Assembly: GCA_963966185.1 (NCBI GenBank)
Contig: CAWZYM010000253.1
Location: 1,430,001 to 1,494,000, forward strand
Direction of reading: 5' to 3'
Length of the DNA stretch: 64,000 bases
Origin: Rhabditoides inermis
Lineage: Eukaryota; Nematoda; Chromadorea; Rhabditida; Rhabditidae
The notes below the pieces were generated by a model. It was not told the origin of the DNA. It ran no database searches and was given only the letters and a program-made list of their open reading frames with translations. The position numbers and the translations under genes are program-made. This document shows, in pieces, positions 14,115-25,990 of the stretch. Position 1 is the stretch's first letter. Each line of letters opens with the position of its first letter.

Positions 14115-15637
14115 CCTTCTTAAATACCAATGAACAACGTTGATTCTTTTTTCTTCTCGATATACGATCTTTCAAACAATCGCCAAGACAAAACATGTGT
14201 CAATCGTGGTGATTCCACCATAACATATGCAGCAAATTCACGGTTCGATTAAAAGCAACATAAAATTTTCTCCTCGCTTTATTTATGAGAAATAATGAAA
14301 TGAGTCGGTGTATGCACATGTTAATCTAACGATCTTTTCTGTTACACTGTCGCCTTGCATAAAGTCAGTGAGAAAAGAAAATATGAAATAAAATAAAAGG
14401 AAAAAAAAATGATAGGAAAAAAGGAAACAGACAAGGAAAAATATGTGATAGTTGTATGTGTTACCTGGCCTACTGGTGTATTGTTAGGTTACTCGGAGTA
14501 TTATTAAAAATTGTATTAACCTAACACATTTGCAATTTTTGCGAAAGAACGACGATTGTGCGTTATTTTCGAATCTGCCACTGCCACGGTTGCAGACGAA
14601 AAATTGAATTTTCCGCCAACGCTTCAATACTACGCGTTGGGATCGGAGACATAAGCGCAAATGAAATACGCCCTCTTACTTGCTTCATGGCTAAATGCAT
14701 GTGCGGTGCGTTGTGAGCCCCAAGCTTCGCGGGTTCGATTCCGGTCACCGCCAAATGTTTTGCTAGTGTGAAAATGAGGAGTTGTGGCAGGTTGTGGCAG
14801 AAATAAATCGCCACTGTTCCTTCAAAAGGACAGAACCATAATACACTAGCGGAATCGCAAATTAATGTTTTGGAGACATACACAAACACGCGAATACCGA
14901 CAACTCTCGTTCAGAGTGATCTACGCTAGTGACGTCATTCTCTATCAAAAATACCTCATTTGTGTTTATGTGAAACTGTCCATTAGTCCAATTAAATTGA
15001 AAAAAGAGTCAAAAGTGGTGTTACTATTTTTCGAGCCACCCAGACATCGTGCGCTCGCAATTCATTTGTCGAAAAAATTCATTCTGTGTGTAAATCATTC
15101 ATTACTCGAACAAAAACGTAAACTAATCATTCGTTTCTCGATTTGTGTTTGCATGTTAGCTGGCTATGATTCTGCAGAGAAGGTCGCACAGCCGATATGA
15201 GATATGACGGACATACAAATAAATATTGACAATTGATTGTGAGAGAATGAGAGCTTAAATAAAACGAATGGATATCACACAGTCTCTGTAAGAATTCACC
15301 TCCTTGGAACCTAGGAAGTTATGAGTGGATTGAGGGTTGTTGAGAGGTGTGTTTTACGGGGCGTAGGTTTGATTCTGTCAAATTTGCATATTTTGTCATT
15401 AGGGGCGGCGCGCAGCGCCGCCCGTTTGTTATGATCTGTGGCGCGCGCAGCTCGCTTTTCCCAAGCCATACGCGATTGCTCTATCCTAATACAATTCACT
15501 TCCTTATTATGTTTTATTTGTTAGAAAATCATTTTGTAAGACATATGAGTATGATTTGAGAAATAAATATCGGTTGCGGCATCCAAAACAACCACTCTTA
15601 CGATCTCTCCCGATTTGCCACTAAACGTGTTTACGAC

Positions 15638-15674
<37 letters not shown>

Positions 15675-16097
15675 GTGTGCATCGCCCCTCCCACAACGCT
15701 CGCGCTCATTGATGCAATCACTGATCGCCGCGCACTCTGATTGGCCGAGAGCTTCGTTTGCCCCGCCTCCTCCCGCGTTTTAGTGAAACTTGAGTTACTT
15801 TGTTGTTTTGACTTTCTGAATGTTTTTGAACGTGTTTTTATAATCATTATCGGTTCACTAGTGTATTCCGGTGATGTATAACGCATTTCTGTGTATAGAC
15901 ACGTCATATAGGTTGTAGGACGCTCGACATCATCGAAATTATGCTGTCATGTTATGTGTACCGCCCCATCTCAATTTCCTATTATTATATGACTTTTTAG
16001 TTTGTGGTTTCATGAGTATAGTTCATACAATTTTTAACAAACTGCCTCTGCTATATTATAAGTAATGAATGTCATTTTCACTTTGTGTGTGTTGCAG
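14115..16097. other. Gene-poor stretch between lectin and hypothetical gene
   Basis: No convincing exon chain seen. It contains a tRNA-like repeat (about 14665-14790), a GC-rich hairpin at 15401-15422 (GGGGCGGCGC and its complement), and a (GCG)n/(GAC)n trinucleotide run at 15638-15674 that makes Ala/Val-rich shadow ORFs. Bases 15530-15700 resemble 39535-39680, a dispersed repeat. The first exon(s) of the next gene may lie in the last few hundred bases but could not be identified. Confidence 0.45.
14665..14790 (+). repeat. tRNA-like (SINE-type) repeat copy
   Basis: Contains a near-perfect pol III B box GGTTCGATTCC at 14732-14742 and a weaker A-box-like TGGCTAAATGC about 45 nt upstream, followed by GCCAAATGTTTTGC. 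The same 3' tail follows B-box-like sequences near 40850, 43460 (minus strand) and 53190, which marks a dispersed tRNA-derived family. Confidence 0.5.
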
Positions 16098-18200
16098 CAA
16101 ACTTGCTCTCGCCAAGCAGAAGGCCGCCAAGCTGAAGACGATCAAGGAGAAGATCCGCAAAGAGTGTGTCTTTTGTTGTTGTTCTATAAACAAAAGTTGT
16201 TGTTTGTGGTATTTACGTTGTACAATGACTGTGCGGATATGAGTTTTTATTTATTGATGAATGTTCTTATTTTGTATGTTACAGAGTGCGACAGGAGTCT
16301 GATGTGGATGAGGGAGAGCAGGCAGGCAATCAACAACAACATCTCCAGTGAGTGCAACGATATATATTATATAGTTTTGTTAAGATGGTGGTTGGATTAA
16401 TGATGTTGTCTCTTCATTATGGTGATGATACGTTTCTTCATTTACCAATGTATGTTCATGACGTTGTGTACGTGGCAGGACATTGCCCGCTGATAGAGAC
16501 TGCGGAGACGGAGTCGACAACGTGTTGTCGACCTTCGTCTTGAAGGAAGAGAAAGAACTTGATGAGTGAGTGTTTTATGAATGATCGGTTAGTAATGTAG
16601 GATTTATTTATTTTTTCTCTTGTAATTATGTTGTTGTAGAAACGGACATTAATGATTAAGTGAATGTTTATGACGTCATGTTTGTTACAGGCTTCTGTGT
16701 CCCGTGAATTAGTCTCATGGACAAAACCCCGGTGTTGAAGAAGCACAGCCTCAGTGAGTTACATTTGATAATTTTGTTTTATCATGAAGATGGTTGTAAG
16801 AATTATATTGTTCCGTATATATGTAGATGTTGCTATGGTTGTTGATTTTCCAATACTTGTTTATGATATTGTGTATGTTGCAGGCAGCAGTCCGACGAGT
16901 TCACGGTTAAGCAGCCATCGCCCCATGGTGAATCCGAGAGCGTGACAGGAGGCCGACATGTGGGTACATCATTTTTTTTAAATAGTTGTTAATGAACAGT
17001 ACTTTATAGTGCTCCGACCTTGTCACCTCCTTTTTCCCTGAATGAAGCAAGGCCGTTGATAGCATTAAGCCTTTCTTTGAAAAGAAGAATTCCACCAGGT
17101 ATGATGACTTAATACATTTAAATGAATACTAGTTGTTACTTCTTTTTTTTGTTTTAAAAATTAATTCACCATCAATTTGCTGATGTACTCTATATTTATT
17201 GTCTACCATACTAGTTCAGGGGCTACTACCAGAGGCGGAACAGAAAGAGGGATCCAACAACAAGTGGCGAGAATGAAGAGGGTGAACCTATGGAGGTGGA
17301 CAGCGTCAGCGACGAGTGAGTCTTTATGAAAATGTTTTTTGGGTGATTGTTCACACTTTTAAATAGTGTTGTATATGCTTTGTATAACATGAAATATGTT
17401 TCATTTTCATGTATTGGACTCAACAAGGGTGAAGGGGAGAGAGGAGAAAGATTTTTTGTCACGTTTCTAAATTAATTATTTTATCGTGTTTTAAATTAAG
17501 TATTTAGTCCCTCGACTTCTTTTGCGCGTTGTAGTAGTGCGAGTAGGTCTACAGTAAAAACCCAGTTCTTGAATATGTTGTCGAGTCGTCAGATTCAGAT
17601 GGTACACAATGATGGAACATTTGTGTTGAATGTTCAAGGTATTGGGTTGTCTTCGGTGGGTTCTGATGGGCAGCAACAACAAGCCGCGCAGGCTCGGCCC
17701 TTCGTTGGTGCGCAGCAGCGTGCGTTTCCGCAGCAGCAACAACAAGCCGCGCAGGGTCGGCCCTTCGTGGGTGCGCAGCAGCAACAACAAGCCGCGCAGG
17801 CTCGGCCCTCCGTGGGTGCACAGCAGCGTGCGTTTCCGAAGCAGCAACAACAAGCCGCGTAGGCTCGGTGGGTGCGCAGCAGCGTGCGTTTCCGAAACAG
17901 CAACAACAAGCCGCGCAGGCTCGGCCTTTCGTGGTTGCGCAGCAGCGTGCGTTTCCGAAGCAGCAACAACAAGCCACGCAGGCTCGGCCCTTCGTGGAAG
18001 CGCAGCAGCGTGCGCTTCCGTACATGTCAGAGGATGAGAATGTACAGAAAGGCGAAGAGTGGTTATTAACTGCTATTCCGCTTCTCGAGCAGACCATGAA
18101 CTTTGTTGAACTGTCTGTCACTCATCTTCATCAAGGCCAATGCCAGTCCTTATGCCAGTTGAGATTGCACAAAGATCATTGGGGAATTGATCGGTCTTAA
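16098..18200 (+). pseudogene. Hypothetical Gln/Ala-repeat protein, C-terminus broken
   Basis: Not recognised. Eight exons join in phase: 16098-16163, 16285-16347, 16479-16565, 16713-16753, 16884-16927, 17052-17098, 17220-17315, 17535-17862. The protein begins (5' exon missing) with a charged helix KLALAKQKAAKLKTIKEK, passes through acidic and Ser/Arg segments, and ends in degenerate repeats of the type QQQQAAQARPFVGAQQRAFP. A TAG at 17860 ends the frame. Just beyond it, a 7-nt loss relative to neighbouring repeat units shifts the frame. The repeats resume in another frame and run to a stop at 18198-18200 with a non-repeat tail (EEWLLTAIPLLEQTMNFVEL). So the original C-terminus was longer; the present product is either truncated or a pseudogene. 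Exon 4 uses an AATTAG acceptor. Confidence 0.55.
17673..18020 (+). repeat. Coding minisatellite (Gln/Ala/Arg/Pro repeats)
   Basis: Tandem degenerate units containing CAGCAACAACAAGCCGCGCAG followed by GCTCGGCCCTTCGTGGGTGC and a GTGCGTTTCCG segment, in at least six irregular copies. Units differ by loss or gain of the GTGCGTTTCCG part. One unit has C to T (TAG) and a 7-nt deletion. Confidence 0.8.
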
Positions 18201-18565
18201 AGGATTTGTGCGGGCATCAAATTTTTATTTCGTCCCGCCACGATGTCCCGGTGACATCTTGCATTCCTCTCGCTGTCTGCGCTCTCCGCACTCTCGCTAG
18301 AAATCAGCTGGTAGCGACGAGCACTTGTTTTCGTGTTCTTTTCATTTGTTTTAAGTATGTTTATGTTACATTTGTCATTAATTGTGTTTTATAGTTGACT
18401 TGTAATGTATGTACTGCTGTATCCGTGTATGTTGACCACAACAAATCCTAGCGTGTCGCGTCTCACTATTGACCGCGCATCGCATCTTCGGTTGTTTTCG
18501 ATATCCGCTGTTTTATATTATAATATGATCAAAATTGATTCGATTATCCGTTATCTATTTACACG

Positions 18566-19210
18566 ATGTACGACGAACCCGTAGCGTCGAAACCTGTGTG
18601 TGCGAGTGACGACGGAGCCAGCATTCGCAGTGGTTGGTGTTCTATCATGTTTTCTAGATTTCATTTCATGTATGTATGTCGTATCATTCAAGATTATTTG
18701 GTTCATTCTAAATCAATTGTTTGTTGTTTTATCTTATCCATTGCCATTACTTGTTTTCACCCCTCTTGCCGATCATGTCGACACACGACAGCAACAATCA
18801 GCGAATGAACCTGCGCCCTGCGCCGACCGGATGAGGGAGGGAAAAGCAGTCACTCTTCGTGCTGAGGTATTTATGTATTACGTAATACGTATAAATGTGT
18901 AGTAGTATCAGTGGAGTGTTAGTTGCAGGTGTCGTGTGAGTGCGTGAATCGACCGGTGACCTGGACGACGTGCCCTACCTCCCTACAACCAGCCTCGCCT
19001 CGCACTCACACACTCACAGGTATGGCATCTCTCATTTTTACTGTCATAGTATGTCAACTATTTGTGTTCGATATGTTTACTTATGATGTTGCGGTTGCTG
19101 AACTATCATATTGAAACATATTTGTTGCAGGTTATGCTGGGTGCTCGCCTGTCTCTCACTCACCACACCATCGTCGCAACGGACGGCAAAAAAGCTCAAC
19201 AATCAACTAA
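18566..19210 (+). CDS. Small hypothetical protein, four exons
   Basis: Not recognised. Exons 18566-18632, 18802-18866, 18929-19019 and 19131-19210 join in phase to 303 nt, 100 residues, starting MYDEPVASKPVC and containing a Cys cluster (VSCECVNRPVTWTTC) and a His/Arg/Ser-rich end. There is no signal peptide or membrane segment. Splice signals are good except for a CAATCAG acceptor in exon 2. The last intron resembles introns of the preceding gene (TTATGATRTTG before the acceptor). An AATAAA at about 19609 could serve it. It could also be the 3' part of the preceding gene. Confidence 0.4.
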
Positions 19211-19938
19211 TGTTTTTTTTATATTCAAACTGTTTACTTGGCAGTTCATGAAAATAAACTATTGTTTATCGAAGATTGAAGTGGTATTGATTACTACAAT
19301 ATTGGACACGCGGATGCTCATGCGCTTTCTCTACACGACGCCCTCAAATAATTGCCGTTTTGCAATATTGGACTCTACCTCTTCAACGGATTGGACGAGT
19401 TTCCATCTTTTATGAACTGCATCGTCATGATGTCCCAGTGTTTGGTTTTGCGCTCTCTTCAGCCATCTTTTTTCTCTCAAGTCCGCTGGAAAAATCGTGC
19501 AAACCCGGTGCGGTTCACATGCTGGCGCCGGCTAGGGTATATATACGCCATCGCGCATCCGTACGGGTGCGGACGTGCCTCTTAAACGTTTTTTTGTGTT
19601 GTAGAGAAATAAAGCAATAACCTTTTCATAATCATTCACTCAAACATTGCTCCTGCACAGAGCAAATCTTTCCTATTCTATTTTCTCACTGAAGTCAAAT
19701 TATTCAATCTGCTACCGTATACTAATCGGAATTATTTTTAAAAAAGGTCCCGCGCGGAGTCCCAGGGAATATTCGGCTTTGAAAATTCCTTTTTTGTAAC
19801 TTTTTAGTGGAACTTTTCAAAAATACATTGAATGCATAATATTGCTTAGAAAAATCGAATATAAATTATCGAGGTGTTCATAATTCTAAATTGTTATTTC
19901 CCGCACAAGTCCTTTAATCAGACACTTTTCAAGGGGCT

Positions 19939-22900
19939 CAGGTTCTGAAGAGGTTGCACGACATCATTGATGCCAATGAAGTTGGGAAGAATAGTGGAAT
20001 TGACATTGTGTCTTCTGCTGTTCAGAAGCAGCTTGACTCCTTAAGAGCATCAAACGCTGCACAGAAGAAGCTGATCAAAGCAACTCGTGCGAGAGATGCA
20101 CGTGAAGCCAAAAACATGGCCGAGCGCATCGCACAAATTGCCCCGCGGAAACTGCTAACATTTGAGCGATCATCCACTTCGTGGAAGCAAGAGCTCATCA
20201 AGCGCTGCTATCGTCATTTGTGCAAGGTGGCGACAACTTCGCAGGGAAGGAATGTGATCATCACGGGTTTGTTGGTTAAGAATGATTTCCCGATAACTGT
20301 AACACGCCCACCCCCTTTGAATTCAAAAGAGAATCTAGCATTTTGTGAGAGGTTTAATCTCTCAGGCAAAGCTCGTAGTGGTATGAAGAAGGTCATGGCG
20401 GGTCTGGGTCACTACCCGTTTCCCCCAGATCACGCCGTGCGCTCTGAAAGAATCTCTGCCACGTCTCCGTTTGAGTACGACATACGTAGTGTTGATGTGC
20501 AGGTGGAAGAGTTGCGCAACGAGGTTTTGACTACTGTGACGAAACAGTACTTGACCGCCAATCTGCTAGATGTTGAAGATTGTCTGCAGGTCAGATTGCA
20601 AGATCTCGCAGACTCAAATCAGTTACTTGTTGAGGGAGTGTTTGCGAATAGGATTGTTCTGGGTGTAGGCGGAGACAAGGGAGGAGATTCCGAGAAGATG
20701 GTGGTGTGTGCGAACAGGTCGAACCCGAATTCGGTGTTCAACTTGATAATCACGTCTATGTACTTCGGAGAAGAGTCATACCATCTCTTGATCAGCTTAT
20801 GAGACCCGCTTTCGAGCAAGTCAACAGGCTACAGGAAACTACTGTGAAGGTTGTTGTGAATGGTAAGGAGCTCAAACTAAAGTATGAACTTCGATTGGTG
20901 GGCGATTTTGTGTACCAGTACACCGTTCTGGGGCACAGAGGTGTGAACGCAAAGGAGGACTGCCTACTATGCAAGAAGGACAAGATTCTCCTTGTCAAGA
21001 AACATGCCGTAGAGTTTCCTGCTCGTACTCTTGATAAGTATCATCGGCTAGCTGTTGCGCGAGAATCTGGAAAAGCTGATCAAAGCAACTCGTGCGAGAG
21101 ATGCACGTGAAGCCAAAAACATGGCCGAGCGCATCGCACAAATTGCCCCGCGGAAACTGCTAACATTTGAGCGATCATCCACTTCGTGGAAGCAAGAGCT
21201 CATCAAGCGCTGCTATCGTCATTTGTGCAAGGTAGCGACAACTTCGCAGGGAAGGAATGTGATCATCACGGGTTTGTTGGTTAAGAATGATTTCCCGATA
21301 ACTGTAACACGCCCACCCCCTTTGAATTCAAAAGAGAATCTAGCATTTTGTGAGAGGTTTAATATCTTAGGCAAAGCTCGTAGTGGTATGAAGAAGGTCA
21401 TGGCGGGTCTGGGTCACTACCCGTTTCCCCCAGATCACGCCGTGCGCTCTGAAAGAATCTCTGCCACGTCTCCGTTTGAGTACGACATACGTAGTGTTGA
21501 TGTGCAGGTGGAAGAGTTGCGCAACGGGGTTTTGACTACTGTGACGAAACAGTACTTGACCGCCAATCTGCTAGATGTTGAAGATTGTCTGCAGGTCAGA
21601 TTGCAAGATCTCGCAGACTCAAATCAGTTACTTGTTGAGGGAGTGTTTGCGAATAAGATTGTTCTGGGTGTAGGCGGAGACAAGGGAGGAGATTCCGAGA
21701 AGATGGTTGTGTGTGCGAACAGGTCGAACCCGAATTCGGTGTTCAACTTGCTAATCACGTCTATGTACTTCGGAGAAGAGTCATACCATCTCTTGATCAG
21801 CTTATGATACCCGCTTTCGAGCAAGTCAACAGGCTACAGGGAACTACTGTGAAGGTTGTTGTGAATGGTAAGGAGCTCAAACTAAAGTATGAACTCCGAT
21901 TGGTGGGCGATTTTGTGTACCAGTACACCGTTCTGGGGCACAGAGGTGTGAACGCAAAGGAGGACTGCCTACTATGCAAGAAGGACAAGATTCTCCTTGT
22001 CAAGAAACATGCCGTAGAGTTTCCTGCTCGTACTCTTGATAAGTATCATCGGCTAGCTGTTGCGCGAGAATCTGGAAAACCCGGCGAGTTGTCCGTCGAT
22101 CACAAGCCATTGATTGATATCGATCTGAGAAACGTGGTGCCTGCAAGCCTTCACATTTTCATGAAGCTCGGCATCATCATCTTGGATAAGATGAAGAAAT
22201 GGGCGCGTGACAAAGATCTCGATGACCGTCAGTTACCTGATCTGAAGAGTCTCAGTACTAAAGCACAGAAGATGAAAAAGTTGAAGAAGTACAATGACTT
22301 CATTAACGTCTTGCAATCGGATATGATCGGGTGTGAGGAAGAGATCAACGACGCCGAATTGGTGACTCGCATTTGTGCAGAACTGAAAAGCAATGACATC
22401 ACCAAACGCATCAGAGTACCTTAGTGTGCAAAGGCAAGGGCGGAGAAGATTTGTGCTTACAAGGACAAGTGCCTCGGTATGCACAAAGATTTTCGTCGAC
22501 TTTCTCCTGATGTGACCCAGCAAATTCTGAGCTTCTCATGCGAGAAGTCCGGTGTTGAGACATGGCTGCACTACGTTTGCGAGTGCGTTATCATCAAGGA
22601 CGTCATAGACGACTATAACGATGCGGTTTATGTGTGCAACTTGAAGTGCAAAAATGTTCTGAGTGAAAGTTCGTTTCGGGATTCTGTGGAACAGGCGAAG
22701 AGAGAGGCGGAAACCAACATGGAGTTGACCGCTGATGCTCTGAAGGTGAAAATCTCAGAGCGCGACGGGCTGTCGGACGACATGTCGTTTGCTGACGGCC
22801 CGACGGGCTTTGAGCTCAATCGGCGCCTCCAGACAGTTGGTGCCGATCAGCGTGCCTTCTTCCAGGTCTTCACTGGAAACCACACGATGAAGTTTCTCGT

Positions 22901-23541
22901 TCCTAAGAATGTGGACACAGTGTGGGGATTCATCGATGAGACAGAAGAGGTGAAGAAATGGAAAAGCCTCATGTATCATGCGAGTCGTATTCACGGTTCG
23001 GATAGTTGCACAGTGGACAGTGGCGCTCGCACTGACCGCTCCGCAAGCACGCGACACGCCAGCTCCACTGCGAATTACCAGCAAGCGCTAGAGCGCGATA
23101 ATTTCTTCACTGAAATCGCTATGCGCCCATTCACTCGCAAAGCGGCCTGTGCGCGCGCCGCTCTCTCTGTGGAACGCGCTGTGCAACTATACGGGCCGTG
23201 GTATTGTCAGCTCCTCCAAGGCAAAGTTCTTGAAAAAGACCGATATCACACTGCTCAAGTCACATATCTCGCGTTTCTTCGAGCTGCTGTCTGAGTTGGA
23301 GCCAGAGATGCGGCTCTCTCCTAAGCTGCGTTTTTTGCGTCACCACGTGATGCAGTATGTGCGCATGCACAAGACATGGGGACTGCTATCAGAGCAACCC
23401 ATCGAAGCGCTGCATGCCTTGCTCACTTACTGCTATGCGCGCTACTGCTGCCTCCGCAATAAGCACAAGAAGCTGAAGGCCAGGCTGGCTGGGCTCATCA
23501 TCCGCATGAGGGAGCACGACCAAACTGTACTCGACGTCTGA
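19939..23541 (+). pseudogene. Transposase-like ORF (GGDKGG motif), decayed and internally duplicated
   Basis: Long intronless coding sequence unlike the surrounding genes. N-terminal part: Lys/Arg-rich helices, then a block with FERSSTSWKQEL and IVLGVGGDKGGDSEK. After a frame change near 20770-20790 come LRLVGDFVYQYTVLGHRG and a CLLCKK Cys pair, followed by DIDLRNVVPASLHIFMKLGI, FFQVFTGNHTMKFL, and near the end LRFLRHHVMQYVRMHKTWG and SEQPIEALH. Regularly spaced D/H/E in such motifs suggests a DDE-type transposase of an invertebrate DNA transposon, but I cannot name the family. Breaks: a frameshift in each repeat copy, TAG at about 22422-22424, another frameshift near 23165-23290, and a 1005-bp tandem duplication. 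No terminal inverted repeats were found. An acceptor-like CTCAG lies just before 19939. Confidence 0.6.
20070..22079 (+). repeat. 1005-bp head-to-tail tandem duplication inside the transposase-like ORF
   Basis: Bases 20070-21074 and 21075-22079 are nearly identical at an offset of exactly 1005 bp. Only scattered single-base differences are visible, for example AACGAG versus AACGGG near 20518 and 21523. The junction joins GAATCTGGAAAA to GCTGATCAAAGC; in the second copy the first sequence continues into CCCGGCGAG, giving the ancestral arrangement. Confidence 0.95.
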
Positions 23542-23675
23542 TGTGGTGTGTTCGAAAACTGTTATCGTATATAAATGGCAAATAAAAATTTTCAATAATG
23601 ATCACGTTCTTGCTAAATATTTTTCATTAATATCGAAATGTATTAACATGAAAGTTGCAGTAACCAGTATTTTCA

Positions 23676-24367
23676 GTGAGACGAACCGTTCTGATGACGG
23701 AGTCAGCCGAGGGCGTGGGGGAGGCGGAGAAAGCAGTGTTCGTGGAGAACGCGGTGGCAGTGGATGCCGCGGACGCGGTGGCAGTGTATACTACCGCGGA
23801 CGAGGTGGCGGCAGTGGGTACTGCGGACGAGGTGGCGGTAGTGGAGGCGGAAGTTGTTTAGAGGGACGAGGCGGGTTTTGGGGCGGAGTGAGAGGACTCG
23901 GCGGTGGACGAGGAGCTTTCGGAGAAGAAGGACAAGGTGCGTTTGGCGGAGGAGGACGAGGTGCGTACGGAGGAGGAGGACCAGGAGCGTTCGAAGGAGG
24001 AGGACGAGGTGCGTTCGGAGGAGTAGGACCAGGAGCGTTTGGTGGAGGTACGCAAAAGGGCGAGCGGAGTTCGGAGGAGGAGCGTTGGGCGCCGGCCGCG
24101 GCGAGTCCGATAGTGGAAGCGGCGGAGTGAGTGAATTCGGCGCTGGGCGAGGAGCGTTTGGAGGAGGAGGACAAAGTGTGTTTGGCGGAGGAGCGTACGC
24201 AGGAGGGCGCGGCGCCGGACACGGTTTCGGAAGAGCGAGATGGGAGCGGAGGAGCCGATCTGCGTGATGCCCATGGCGAGCTTTTCCAGCAGCACTTCTT
24301 ACTTCAACAGAAGTTGCTGGAGCAGCGTAGTAGGATGCTGGACATCTACGAGAAACAGTATTTCTGA
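23676..24367 (+). CDS. Gly/Arg-rich repeat region, possible 3' exon(s)
   Basis: Tandem units close to GGAGGAGGACGAGGTGCG produce Gly-rich peptides (GRGGGGE, GGGRGAFGG) in one frame, and acidic (EEER) or basic (RRRRTR) peptides in the others. The frame ending at 24367 leaves the repeat and finishes in a non-repetitive coiled-coil-like end, ELFQQHFLLQQKLLEQRSRM...YEKQYF, stop. Several AATAAA signals follow from 24465. Whether it belongs to the transposase-like ORF, to a host gene, or is only minisatellite DNA is unclear; no firm exon chain could be drawn. Confidence 0.3.
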
Positions 24368-24479
24368 TTGGGTCAGTTCGTGTTCGTGTGATTATATTAT
24401 GGGTTTGTTCGTTTGTTATGTTCTTGTTATGTTGTTGAAATTGATTGTTGATCGGCGTTTTGGATAAATAAAATGTGAA

Positions 24480-25990
24480 TAAAAAGTGATGAATAAAATA
24501 GTTGTGAATAAAATAGTTATTTGTACAATTGTGTTGCATCAGTTTCGAATAATAATGCGTTGCTACCGCTCATATATCTACTTTTTTCAAATTCGAAAAA
24601 AATGTTTTCAGGTTCAGGGTGCGTCATGACGGGAACACGTCATGAAGACGAGCTACACGATTGGATGATGGTGTGTCATTGACAATTATTAGACGTACAT
24701 GTTATATATCCATTTACATATATATTCCCATATGTGCCTATATATGAGTATATATGTGGGTATTAATCTCTATGTTGATTACTCGTGTTAGGACTCAATC
24801 ACTCATGTTATTACTTTAATAATAATCTGTTAAGGAGTGTCCATGTACTGTATGCTCGTGGTCCGACTCGGAAGCTTCGAGTGGCGACAAGATGAACCGC
24901 ACTCACTTCGACCACAAGGTCTCATACATTATCACAATACTCACATGTGTAGGAATATACTACATTTGAGCCAAGCAGACGTGAGCGGAAACGATCTCTT
25001 GAGCTGATAAAACCTGAGCCATTTAACCAAAGAGCCACCATTGCATCCTTCGTGAATGACTCTTATGAGAACAGATAAAGAAGACTTTTTGTGCCTTAGT
25101 GGCACACGTGTTACATTACATTTGATTCGATTATTAAAAATTGTTTCAGTAAATTTTCACGCTCTCTACTGCAAAATACGGTCTAGTTTCGTTGAAGCAG
25201 TGAAAGATCCGTTACTTAATATTATATTTTCTGATGTTGGAATCCTGAAAAAAACATATTTGAATTATGACACGCCCAATCCCGGACAGAGTTTACACCT
25301 TCGACCATACAGAACTTGCTGTACTGTCTCAATTTGAGCAGCTTTAAGGCCAATATTGTTACTAACCGTTACTATTACCACTATTCTCACTACTTGTTTT
25401 TGATTTGATACAAATATGCAAACTTTCATAATTTGCATATTCATAAATTTGAGAATAAACCACTTTAGATCGCACTGCCTATATCTATTTTAACCAGACA
25501 GTCGTAGTTATGTCCAAAAACACGGTTGATGGTTGAAGCACACCAACAAGTGATGTAAGGTCGGGGTGTAAACTCGGTCCGCGATAGGGACGCTCGTATT
25601 TGAATTTGCCGTGAAAGATACAACTACTGTAACGGCAATTAACAGTCTCTCGGCTATGAGGAAGTATGTAATAAACCCACAATAATGACAACGTTTATGA
25701 ACTTTTTCGAATACGCACCATGATTACTGTTTTCAGTCTCAAATATTAACTTACTGTCGACTTATTGATTCATATATAAATTTTATCTGCTTAGTTCTTC
25801 TTAACTCTTGACATTTTTCTACTTTTTTGTCATTCACGTGATAGTGACGCTTTTGTGAAATAAGCAATTTGAACGCCTTTATTTTCCCTAATCATTTTGT
25901 TATTGAATGCTTGACTTACTTTCACTCGTTTATATTCACCATATTCACGAGTTGTGTTCAGTATTTCATTTAATTTGGAGTCAGGGTACA
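24480..25990. other. Gene-poor AT-rich stretch
   Basis: No supported exon, RNA gene or clear repeat. TATATG-type repeats occur at 24700-24760. Apart from the immediate upstream region of the next start codon at 25991, nothing is assigned. Confidence 0.4.

Noticed and set aside
15521..15907. Minus-strand ORF with poly-Ala/Val
   Set aside because: Produced by the (GCG)n/(GAC)n run; no splice context, no conserved residues, and flanks belong to a dispersed repeat.
20700..20820. Programmed frameshift in the transposase-like ORF
   Set aside because: No slippery heptamer plus structure recognised, and further nonsense and frameshift lesions downstream point to decay.
18566..24367. One large gene joining the small hypothetical gene, transposase-like ORF and Gly-rich region
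   Set aside because: No splice chain in phase connects them, and the transposase-like ORF differs in structure (intronless, decayed) from the flanking exons.
23703..24539. Long minus-strand ORF opposite the Gly-rich region
   Set aside because: Antisense reading of a purine-rich minisatellite, giving Pro/Leu/Arg low complexity; plus-strand frame has the better end and poly(A) signals.
24955..25045. Minus-strand tRNA-like sequence near 25000
   Set aside because: A-box resemblance only; the B box is poor and there are no shared flanks with the other tRNA-derived repeats.
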